From: Gammaproteobacteria bacterium
GTDB lineage: Bacteria > Pseudomonadota > Gammaproteobacteria > SZUA-152
Direction of reading: 5' to 3'
Length of the DNA: 44,425 nucleotides
Assembly (NCBI GenBank): GCA_032250735.1
Contig: JAVVEP010000024.1
Location: 1 to 44,425, forward strand
Position numbers and translations under genes: made by a program. Positions 1 through 5,902 of the stretch are shown here, in pieces. Positions within the stretch are counted from its first letter, which is position 1; each line of letters starts with the position of its first letter. The notes beneath the pieces are model-generated. The model saw nothing but the letters and a program-made list of their open reading frames with translations. It made no database searches and was not told the DNA's origin.

Positions 1-185
1 TCAAAACAAGTTGGGTTTCAGGCCTTCTTTCTTACTTCTTAACGGGACAGCAGTGAAAATCAATACAGCATAGGTTTTATTGGAGGTGCGATATTATCTT
101 ATCTTTTAATAGGTATATTGTTTACCATAGATTTAGCGTTAAAGGGGTCAGCGTTAAAGGGGTCAGAGCCCTTTAACAGGTTCCG
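1..185 (+). pseudogene. Decayed C-terminal fragment of a membrane protein (tentative)
   Basis: Reading frame 1 enters from the left edge, meets a TAA at 40-42, and then stays open to a TAA at 183-185. The second part encodes a glycine- and isoleucine-rich stretch (GFIGGAILSYLLIGILFTID) that looks like one membrane-spanning segment. Its last residues are encoded by the palindromic repeats at 138-185, so the tail is probably repeat-derived. No start codon or family is recognisable. I infer a broken gene remnant; it could equally be chance coding in AT-rich DNA. Confidence 0.2.
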
Positions 186-200
186 TTAAAGGGGTCAGAG
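138..200. repeat. Tandem copies of a TTAAAGGG-N7-CCCTTTAA palindromic repeat
   Basis: The 14-base unit GTTAAAGGGGTCAG occurs at 138-151, 153-166 and 185-198. The middle copy is a complete palindrome, TTAAAGGG (154-161) with CCCTTTAA (169-176) around a 7-base centre. The third copy is interrupted after GAG at 200 by the IS3 element and resumes at 1461-1471, again followed by CAGGTT. Short GGGGTCAGA-type palindromes of this kind are dispersed in many proteobacterial genomes; whether they are mobilised by a REP-type transposase here cannot be seen. Confidence 0.75.
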
Positions 201-264
201 TGAACCTCCCCCAGTTTAACGGACACTTTTAATCAGAGGCAATCGTCTCTCAAAGGAGTGTCTC

Positions 265-573
265 ATGACATCACAACGCAGACCCTATAAAACCTATCCC
301 GAAGCCTTTAAGCTTGAAGCCTTGCGCCTGTTGGAGGAATCCGACAGACCTGCCAGTGAGATTGCCAGGCAACTTGGCATCCGTAGAAATCAGCTTTACA
401 AGTGGAAGGAGCAGATGACCAAACAAGGCAAAGTGCCCACCGCTAAACGCGGGCGGCCGAAGAAGGAAGACCAGAGCGAAATGGCCACCTTGAGGCAGGA
501 GTTGAAACGGCTTCGGGAGGAAAACGAAATCCTAAAAAAAGCCGCGGCGTACTTTGCGAAGGAACTCAAGTGA
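265..573 (+). CDS. IS3-family transposase OrfA
   Basis: A 102-aa helix-turn-helix protein that binds the ends of its element. The N-terminal half (about residues 10-50) carries an HTH_Tnp_1-type fold, with a typical EIARQLGIRRNQLYKWK recognition segment, and the C-terminal third is a leucine-zipper coiled coil (about 70-95). A good ribosome site (AAAGGAG) precedes the ATG. Codons 91-92 lie in a run of seven A (534-540, read A AAA AAA G), the usual -1 slippery site of IS3 elements. The -1 frame from there is open into OrfB, so a fused OrfAB transposase can be made. Confidence 0.93.
   Translation: MTSQRRPYKTYPEAFKLEALRLLEESDRPASEIARQLGIRRNQLYKWKEQMTKQGKVPTAKRGRPKKEDQSEMATLRQELKRLREENEILKKAAAYFAKELK
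534..541 (+). promoter_or_regulatory. Programmed -1 frameshift site of the IS3 element
   Basis: Seven consecutive A residues followed by G, in the register A AAA AAA relative to OrfA. After a -1 slip, reading continues SRGVLCEGTQ and then the OrfB sequence without a stop. IS3 elements are known to make the OrfAB fusion transposase this way. Confidence 0.75.
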
Positions 574-1433
574 AGTACGCCTTTATCCGGGAACATCATC
601 ACCAGTACCCTTTGGCGAGGCTGTGTGCAGTGCTGGACGTCTCTCGTAGCGGCTACCATGACTGGCTGGATCGACCCGAGAGCGCACGATGCCGTGAAAA
701 CCGCAAGCTGACCGATAAGATCAAACAACACCACCGGCAATCGCGAGGAATCTACGGCTCACCGAAGATCCACAAAGACCTGGTCACGGAAGGCGAGGCC
801 TGTGGTGTTAACCGGGTAGCGCGCCTGATGAAAGAGGCGGCCATTCAATCAAAGATGGCGCGCAGATTTGTCATTACCACTGATTCGAAGAACACCGCGC
901 AGCCCGCACCTGATCTGCTACAGCGACAGTTTATCGTCAAACGGCCGGACACCGCTTGGGTCTCCGATACCACGTTCATCCCCACCCGCGAGGGATGGCT
1001 GTATCTCGCCGTGATTCTAGAGCTCTTCTCTCGTCAGGTGATCGGTTGGTCCATGGGGAATCGGAACAACACTGAGCTGGTGCAAGAGGCCCTGACGATG
1101 GCCATCTGGCGCCGTGGGCAAGTGCGTGACATCATCGTCCATTCCGATCAAGGCAGCACCTATGCCTCGGGTGCGTACCGGCAACAGCTGCGTGATAGCC
1201 AATTGCGTTGCAGCATGAGCCGCAAGGGCGAGTGCCTCGACAACGCGGTGGCCGAAAGCTTCTTCGGTACGCTAAAGAACGAGCTGGTGTATCACGAGGA
1301 TTACCATAGCCGAAATGAGGCCAGGCAAAGTATCTTTGAATACATAGAGGTGTTTTATAATCGGCAACGTCGTCATGCTTCGATAGACTACATGACACCG
1401 GTGGAATTCGAAGCACGATACGAGAGTAATTAA
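570..1433 (+). CDS. IS3-family transposase OrfB (DDE integrase domain)
   Basis: A 287-aa catalytic subunit with an rve-type DDE domain. The presumed triad is D133 (SDTTF), D193 (HSDQG) and E229 (AESFF), giving the D-35-E spacing typical of the family. The N-terminal part has the HTH_21-type segment (RGIYGSPKIH at 59-68). The frame overlaps the end of orfA (GTGA at 570-573) and lies in the -1 frame, so its functional product is expected to be the OrfAB fusion rather than a protein started at this GTG. No internal stop or truncation is seen. Confidence 0.95.
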   Translation: MKYAFIREHHHQYPLARLCAVLDVSRSGYHDWLDRPESARCRENRKLTDKIKQHHRQSRGIYGSPKIHKDLVTEGEACGVNRVARLMKEAAIQSKMARRFVITTDSKNTAQPAPDLLQRQFIVKRPDTAWVSDTTFIPTREGWLYLAVILELFSRQVIGWSMGNRNNTELVQEALTMAIWRRGQVRDIIVHSDQGSTYASGAYRQQLRDSQLRCSMSRKGECLDNAVAESFFGTLKNELVYHEDYHSRNEARQSIFEYIEVFYNRQRRHASIDYMTPVEFEARYESN

Positions 1434-1471
1434 ACCGTCCGTTTTATTGGGGGAAGCTCAGAGCCCTTTAA

Positions 1472-1975
1472 CAGGTTCGTGGCGATGCCATTATTAATGG
1501 TCGTTCCTCGCTAGACTTCTGGATGAGCTGTTGAAGGCGGAGTCTTTCGAGTTTCTGCTGCCTGAGAGGCCATCGGCAAACCGCCCTGCACCTTCGATGA
1601 CCGGATCAAGAGGGCGCCTGGTGCAGGCATAGCCAATCAGGTAGAGGCTGACAGGTGCCATTACGTTAGGCCTATCAGCAACGCACAAGCACATGAGCGG
1701 GAGTTCTCCCTAGATCCCTGGGGTGTTTTACCGAGCCTTCAGCACTCCATGAGTGCGGACTACGCTTAAACGCTTGTTTTTCACTGGATTTGAACTTTCT
1801 TTTCAACAGGCATATAGCGCCTCCTGTGCCATGCTTACTATGCGGTTCCTCAATCGTCTGTCATCTGCGAAGCAGCAATGCGCTTGAGCTGACGCCTGCA
1901 TGCTGGCGTGGCTCAGCTTCAATGTTGGCCGGCAGTGACTGCCAGATCAGCAATTCGCCAAGTTCAGGCAAAGAA
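1472..1975. other. Intergenic stretch without a recognisable gene
   Basis: About 500 bases between the insertion sequence and the first small membrane gene. A 66-codon minus-strand frame (1494-1694) and the upstream extension of the 1988 gene show no family resemblance and no convincing ribosome site. A small palindrome GCACTC-cat-GAGTGC lies near 1740-1755. I see no promoter, RNA gene or repeat worth naming. Confidence 0.5.
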
Positions 1976-1987
1976 AGGAGAAGCAAA

Positions 1988-2134
1988 ATGCTTGAGACCA
2001 TTGCAATCATTCTGGTTGTCCTCTGGCTACTGGGTTTTGTCACCTCGTACACCATGGGCGGATTCATTCATGTCCTCTTGGTCATCGCGGTTGTGGTGAT
2101 ACTGATTCGTGTCAGTCGTGGCCAACGCCTGTAA
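1988..2134 (+). CDS. lmo0937-like small membrane protein
   Basis: A 48-aa protein that is almost entirely hydrophobic, with two closely spaced membrane segments (about residues 3-20 and 27-43) and a basic C-terminus (RVSRGQRL). This pattern, including a GFVTSYTMGGFIHVLLVIAV-type core, matches the lmo0937/DUF5670 family of tiny membrane proteins, whose function is unknown. The start is fixed by AGGAG at 1976-1980, seven bases before ATG. The in-frame upstream extension has no ribosome site, so I exclude it. A short GCCAAC/GTTGGC hairpin spans the stop codon (2121-2144). Confidence 0.75.
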   Translation: MLETIAIILVVLWLLGFVTSYTMGGFIHVLLVIAVVVILIRVSRGQRL

Positions 2135-2270
2135 CGATGTTGGCGTGTTTCTATTTAGCGGGGCGCTAGGCAGAGCGGTTTGGTTGTTTGCGGCCCCGGA
2201 TTTAATAGTCAATTCCAGGCGCACTGCCCGTGCTAGGTGTTCAAGGGTTCATTAAATAGGAGTAGACGAA

Positions 2271-2492
2271 ATGAATGCAGTCAAAATTGCGGCACTCGTG
2301 TTGATCGTGGCCGGCGTCCTGGGATTGGTGTATGGAAGTTTTACCTACACGAAGGAGACCCATGATGCCAAGCTGGGACCGATTGAGCTGTCGGTAAAGG
2401 ACAAGCAGACGGTCAATGTTCCAGTCTGGACTGGCGTGGGGGCGATAGCGATTGGCGGTGTGCTCCTGCTTTTTGGCAGCAAAAACCACTGA
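2271..2492 (+). CDS. Small two-segment membrane protein
   Basis: A 73-aa protein with an N-terminal membrane segment (about 5-24), a polar central part predicted outside the membrane (about 25-50), and a second segment (about 52-70). AGGAG at 2258-2262 precedes the ATG by eight bases. Similar small proteins are common in environmental proteobacteria, often near stress-related genes, but I cannot name a function. The attC site 14 bases after the stop makes this gene the likely content of an integron gene cassette, though no second attC is seen upstream. Confidence 0.7.
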   Translation: MNAVKIAALVLIVAGVLGLVYGSFTYTKETHDAKLGPIELSVKDKQTVNVPVWTGVGAIAIGGVLLLFGSKNH

Positions 2493-2506
2493 CCTACGCA
2501 GCAGCC

Positions 2507-2572
2507 GCCCAACACTGCGCTTCAGCCGACGTCAGCGCTTATGCGCCTCCATGGCTGGGCTTGGTGTTAGGC
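2507..2572 (+). other. Integron-type attC recombination site
   Basis: A 66-bp imperfect palindrome with the diagnostic ends of attC: R'' GCCCAAC at 2507-2513 (RYYYAAC) and R' GTTAGGC at 2566-2572 (GTTRRRY). The flanks pair as GCC(C/T)AACAC and continue into complementary TTCAGCC / GGCTGGG arms with unpaired bases between, and the left arm runs into the CCGACG seen in many attC sites. Orientation implies that the upstream 73-aa gene is the associated cassette gene. No integrase gene, attI or second attC is visible, so this would be an isolated attC. Confidence 0.75.
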
Positions 2573-2592
2573 ACACAATTAAGGAGAAACAC

Positions 2593-3120
2593 ATGAAGCT
2601 AAAGAGCCCATTTATACTGATTCTTGCCGTTACCTGTCTTACATCGTTTTCTGCGTCAGCAGTACCGATTCAGCCAACAATCAAGAAAGGAGAAAGCTAT
2701 GATGGATGGACCGACCTCATATTGTTCAAATGGGAAACAATTGATTCCCATGACTTTCACGTTTTCTTAGAAGACTCGAGCAGAGTACATGCGTACGCAT
2801 GGAAGGTAACTGATGATCCAAATCAAGGATTACCTTACGTCACAATCACGAAAGATCTACTGGGCTATACAACCGACTGGACGCGTAGCCAAAATGAAAC
2901 ATTTAGTGCAGGGCTATACGTCCTAGATGAATATCTAGACGGAAAGTACACAGTTAACTGGTACCAAACCGATAATGCCGGGGCCAAGATCGCCGGAACC
3001 GAAGGAAAATATGCCGTCCCTGAACCGGGCTCCCTCTGGCTCACCGCCTTATTTTTGCCGCTCTTGTACCTATCCCGGCGCTCAACTCGGACGCTCCCCC
3101 AGCCAGCAAGCTTCGCTTAA
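2593..3120 (+). CDS. PEP-CTERM sorting-domain protein
   Basis: A 175-aa exported protein. It starts at ATG 2593 after AAGGAG (2581-2586), has a signal peptide ending near ASA-V (residues 22-25), and a C-terminal exosortase signal: VPEPGSLWL followed by a hydrophobic segment and RRS. Such proteins are cleaved and anchored by an exosortase (EpsH) in exopolysaccharide-producing bacteria. The central part (about 30-145) resembles no family I recognise. Base composition is clearly lower in GC than the core genes, and the gene directly follows the attC site, both suggesting acquisition. No exosortase gene is in the window. Confidence 0.85.
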   Translation: MKLKSPFILILAVTCLTSFSASAVPIQPTIKKGESYDGWTDLILFKWETIDSHDFHVFLEDSSRVHAYAWKVTDDPNQGLPYVTITKDLLGYTTDWTRSQNETFSAGLYVLDEYLDGKYTVNWYQTDNAGAKIAGTEGKYAVPEPGSLWLTALFLPLLYLSRRSTRTLPQPASFA

Positions 3121-3215
3121 TGGCGGAGCATCTCTCAACTTCGAAATTATGACTCACAACAAAGGGAATGTGCCGTAGCAAATAAACTCTGGTTACGATT
3201 AGCGTATGAAGAGTT

Positions 3216-3326
3216 ATGACTAATCAACAGGAAGCGGAACAACTATCCATGGAAGAACTGATAGGACGCGTATCCAAAGAAGAGAACTGGTGGTGGACCT
3301 GGAATCTGACTTCACCAAACCTTTAG
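3216..3326 (+). CDS. Possible 36-aa peptide
   Basis: An ATG-to-TAG frame encoding an acidic helix-like N-terminus (EAEQLSMEELIGRVSKEE) and a tryptophan-rich end (NWWWTWN). There is no clear ribosome site and I know no family. It could be the remnant of a longer gene. Listed because the composition is non-random. Confidence 0.2.
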   Translation: MTNQQEAEQLSMEELIGRVSKEENWWWTWNLTSPNL

Positions 3327-3333
3327 TCGCAAA

Positions 3334-3362
3334 AATGGTGGGTCGATTGCCGACCCACCATT
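3334..3362 (-). terminator. Rho-independent terminator of the cytochrome genes
   Basis: A perfect 12-bp stem (3334-3345 with 3351-3362, core TGGTGGGTCG) and a five-base loop. On the minus strand it is followed by T5, placing it immediately after the stop of the cytochrome gene at 3370. Confidence 0.85.
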
Positions 3363-3369
3363 GGCCTGA

Positions 3370-3675
3370 CTATTTCACACTGGAATAGAATGCGGCCAGA
3401 TCCTCGATATCGGCGTCGCTTAAACCGCTCACCATGGAACTCATCATGGGGTCTTTACGCTCACCATCACGATAGGCCTTGGTCGCCTTGATCAGATAGG
3501 CCTCTTTTTGTCCGGCCAGATTGGGATAATTCGGATTATTGCTTTTACCGTTCTTCCCATGGCAACCCGTACAATTGGCACTCTTTGCCTCGCCCGCGGC
3601 GGCATCACCGGCCTGGGCACTGATGGCAAAACACATTGCTGCTGCCGACATCAACACTACGATTGTTTTTTTCAT
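3370..3675 (-). CDS. Periplasmic class I cytochrome c
   Basis: A 101-aa soluble monohaem cytochrome. The signal peptide is residues 1-22 (cleavage after AQA), the haem motif CTGCH is at 35-39, and a methionine-rich DPMMSSM (76-81) before the C-terminal helix supplies the likely axial ligand, as in cytochrome c553/c4-type domains. The start chosen has an AGGAG ribosome site just upstream; a 16-codon upstream extension lacks one and would spoil the signal peptide. It follows the membrane cytochrome gene with a 57-base gap and is probably co-transcribed, so the two may exchange electrons. The oxidase or donor it serves is not in the window. Confidence 0.9.
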   Translation of the reverse strand: MKKTIVVLMSAAAMCFAISAQAGDAAAGEAKSANCTGCHGKNGKSNNPNYPNLAGQKEAYLIKATKAYRDGERKDPMMSSMVSGLSDADIEDLAAFYSSVK

Positions 3676-3732
3676 TTTTACTCTCCTTTTATAGTCACAA
3701 CGGACCGTTTCTGGGCACTCCATTATCAGGAC

Positions 3733-4494
3733 TTAAGAGACGACGCTACCCTTATCCTGAATCTCTTTTGGCAGGCGGTAAAACCACATCTGGTATACCG
3801 ATACCAGCCATTGAATCGCGAATGCCACGCCCATCAGCGCCCCGCTTCCCATTACTACCCAGGCGAATGGCGAATACAGTTTGGTGAGATACCAGGAACC
3901 GATGTCGAGGATAATCGCGATAAATGGCACGATGATGATGATGCACTTGAGCCACAGGGGTTTGATGTAGGCATGGCAAAATATGGTGCTGACAATAAAA
4001 AAGATAAAGGTGATGCCAAACAGGTGTATGTGGGAGACGCGCACCAGGGTAAAGATATCCATACCGGTATCCAGCTCCGCCGTCGCTTTCAGCCCCTCAA
4101 ACTCCTTGAAGCTCGGGATATGTGGATTCGACCCGTTATGGCAGGTGAGACAGCGCTTTTCGATGATTTGCTCTGCACCACTGCTGGCATAGGTTGCCTG
4201 CTCCGCGCCCGAACGTACCCAGGCGATGATCTGGTTCCGCTCTTCTCCCGGCAGCATATTGGCCATCGGCCCCTTTAACGCGGCCTCGAGACGTGTGTCC
4301 GATTTACTGCCGCTGTAGGCGATGATCAGATCATCTACCGACAAGGCGGGATTTCCATCCCGCCCGGCATGCGAGGAAAAGATATGGATCATGGCAAACA
4401 GATAACCAATACCCAGTACCACCAGGGTGCCTGTATACAGCACTTTCATGCCCATTGGCAGTGCGCTGAAGTGCATACAGTGCTGTTTATTCAT
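3733..4494 (-). CDS. Membrane-bound monohaem cytochrome c of unknown role
   Basis: A 253-aa inner-membrane protein with four predicted membrane segments (about residues 17-38, 153-173, 183-203, 211-235). A periplasmic loop of roughly 110 residues between the first two carries one CxxCH (CLTCH, 115-119). The histidine pair HIH (155-157) at the entrance of segment 2 could be a second metal or haem ligand. The family is not one I can name; it is not a cytochrome b or an oxidase subunit. A good ribosome site (CAGGAG) precedes the ATG. It heads a two-gene unit with the soluble cytochrome at 3370. Confidence 0.8.
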   Translation of the reverse strand: MNKQHCMHFSALPMGMKVLYTGTLVVLGIGYLFAMIHIFSSHAGRDGNPALSVDDLIIAYSGSKSDTRLEAALKGPMANMLPGEERNQIIAWVRSGAEQATYASSGAEQIIEKRCLTCHNGSNPHIPSFKEFEGLKATAELDTGMDIFTLVRVSHIHLFGITFIFFIVSTIFCHAYIKPLWLKCIIIIVPFIAIILDIGSWYLTKLYSPFAWVVMGSGALMGVAFAIQWLVSVYQMWFYRLPKEIQDKGSVVS

Positions 4495-5024
4495 TTTGTT
4501 CTCCTGTTATTCATCAGCGGATGTGTTCTGGCTTGAGGCCGTCAGTAATAACTCAAACTAGCTTGTTATCAGCTCGTTATTTTCAGTTTTTGGCGACCGG
4601 CCTTTTTTCCAGAAAGTATAGTCTATTCGGTTCATGCCACTCTTTGGCGCCTCTGCTACCAGGCAGGGTAACCGGCGGCGTCGTTAAATTGGCTTCTGCC
4701 CATAGAGATTATTTTTATTCCCCTGCCTTGCTCCCCCGATGGGGTGTGTCAGATACCGGCTTTTCCCGACCATCAGTACAAGCCCAGGCTGCACCACTTT
4801 TGTTACCTGATCTTTACGCTCATGTATATTAGCCTGCGCTAATATTTAGTGTAGTATGTGTCGAAAGAAATGCTACTCTTAAGTGAAAATGTTTTGTCGC
4901 ATCTTTACCAGATATTTGCAGCATCAACAGAACAGCCCGCAAGTGGCCCACGTCAATCTCGTGGCGGATCATATTCATTGTGTATGACGCTTGTATGACT
5001 CTAAATTGAACCAAGGAAAATGCC
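4495..5024. other. Divergent promoter region between cytochrome genes
   Basis: 530 bases between the minus-strand membrane cytochrome and the plus-strand lipoprotein cytochrome. A 103-codon plus-strand frame (4521-4832) has no ribosome site or family resemblance and I do not count it. The one clear element is the palindrome at 4826-4845. The sequence is AT-richer than its neighbours, consistent with promoters in both directions. Confidence 0.5.
4826..4845. promoter_or_regulatory. Operator-like palindrome ATATTAGC-ctgc-GCTAATAT
   Basis: A perfect 8-bp inverted repeat with a 4-base centre, 180 bases upstream of the lipoprotein cytochrome gene and 330 bases upstream of the membrane cytochrome. 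AT-rich palindromes with a TTAG/CTAA core resemble operators of dimeric winged-helix repressors such as the ArsR/SmtB group; the regulator is not in the window. Confidence 0.4.
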
Positions 5025-5426
5025 ATGCAAAACCGCAGCCTGACGATCGTCTATTCCCTGTTAGCATGTATTGCAACGCTGCTCGTGGCGGGTTGTGATG
5101 GCGGTGATAAGACGCAGCCCAAGGTTAGTTACTCCACAGACATTGTGCCTGTCCTCGAAAAACACTGTCTGGAATGTCACCTGCCGGATGCTCCGGGGCA
5201 GCTGGCCTCGGGGCTTGATATGTCCAGCTATGAATCCCTGATGAAGGGCACCCGATTCGGGCCTGTCATAAAGGCCGGGGACAGCCTTTCCAGCACCTTG
5301 ATCATACTGGTTGAGGGCCGCGCCGACCCATCCATCAAGATGCCGCACGGTGAGCGGCCATCCCTATCGGCCGCTGAGATTAAAACCCTGCGCCAGTGGA
5401 TCGATCAGGGCGCCGCGAAAAACTGA
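5025..5426 (+). CDS. c-type cytochrome lipoprotein (PSCyt1-like domain)
   Basis: A 133-aa lipoprotein. The signal sequence ends in a lipobox LVAG-C with C24 as the lipidated residue. The mature part has the haem motif CLECH (48-52) and the C-terminal KMPHG..LSAAEIKTLRQWIDQGA pattern of cytochrome C1-like domains first named in planctomycetes; M106 is a likely axial ligand. It would be membrane-tethered and face the periplasm. AAGGAAA precedes the ATG. It points away from the other two cytochromes across a shared regulatory gap, suggesting a common electron-transfer process, though the partner enzyme is unknown. Confidence 0.88.
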   Translation: MQNRSLTIVYSLLACIATLLVAGCDGGDKTQPKVSYSTDIVPVLEKHCLECHLPDAPGQLASGLDMSSYESLMKGTRFGPVIKAGDSLSSTLIILVEGRADPSIKMPHGERPSLSAAEIKTLRQWIDQGAAKN

Positions 5427-5453
5427 GGGCCTGTCCGTTTGTTCACGGCGTGG

Positions 5454-5867
5454 CTAGCCGCCCAGCACCATGATAGCGTCCATTTCCACCGGCACGTTTT
5501 TGGGCAGGCTCGCGACACCCACGGCGGCGCGAGCCGGATAGGGCGGCTGGAAATAATCCGCCATGACTTCGTTCACCAGGGCGAAGTGCGACAGGTCGGT
5601 CAGGAAGATATTCAGCTTCACTATATCCGCCAGGTCGCCGCCTGCCGCGCGCGCCACGGCCTGTAGATTATCAAACACCTGGCGGACCTGCGCCGCCATG
5701 TCACCCTCCACCACTTCCATGGTGTCTGCTCGCAATGGAATCTGTCCGGAAAGATAGACCGTATCGCCTACTTTTATTGCCTGTGAATAGGTGCCAATCG
5801 CCGCGGGCGCGGCATCGGTCTGAATCACGGTGCGTTTTTTATCGGTCTGCGCGGTGGCTGTATTCAT
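5454..5867 (-). CDS. ridA: RidA-family enamine/imine deaminase
   Basis: A 137-aa YjgF/YER057c/UK114-family protein that hydrolyses reactive 2-aminoacrylate-type intermediates released by PLP enzymes; the family forms trimers in the cytoplasm. The family pocket residues are present: Y27 (GTYSQA), R113 (PARAAV) and E128 (VPVEMDAI), plus LSGQIP (39-44). It is about nine residues longer than E. coli RidA at the N-terminus, but an AGGGAAA site precedes this ATG. It is the last gene of the gmk-rpoZ-spoT-ridA run, 35 bases after spoT, an order also seen in Pseudomonas. Confidence 0.93.
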   Translation of the reverse strand: MNTATAQTDKKRTVIQTDAAPAAIGTYSQAIKVGDTVYLSGQIPLRADTMEVVEGDMAAQVRQVFDNLQAVARAAGGDLADIVKLNIFLTDLSHFALVNEVMADYFQPPYPARAAVGVASLPKNVPVEMDAIMVLGG

Positions 5868-5902
5868 GACTTTCCCTCAATCAATATCGAAATGTGTTCT
5901 GG

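Larger units (their letters stand above)
201..1460 (+). mobile_element. Complete IS3-family insertion sequence
   Basis: A 1260-bp element bounded by imperfect inverted repeats: the left end begins TGAACCTCCCCCA (201) and the right end, read on the minus strand from 1460, begins TGAGCTTCCCCCA; both continue into an AACGGAC block. The trinucleotide GAG flanks both sides (198-200 and 1461-1463), as expected for the 3-bp target duplication of IS3 elements. It encodes OrfA and OrfB in overlapping frames. Both frames and both ends look intact, so it is probably recent and possibly active. It landed inside a palindromic repeat. Confidence 0.93.

Noticed and set aside
1665-1671. GTTAGGC considered as the R' end of a second attC
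   Set aside because: No matching RYYYAAC partner within a usable distance on either side.
4521-4832. A 103-codon frame between the cytochrome genes
   Set aside because: No ribosome site, atypical composition and no domain; the region is better explained as a regulatory gap.
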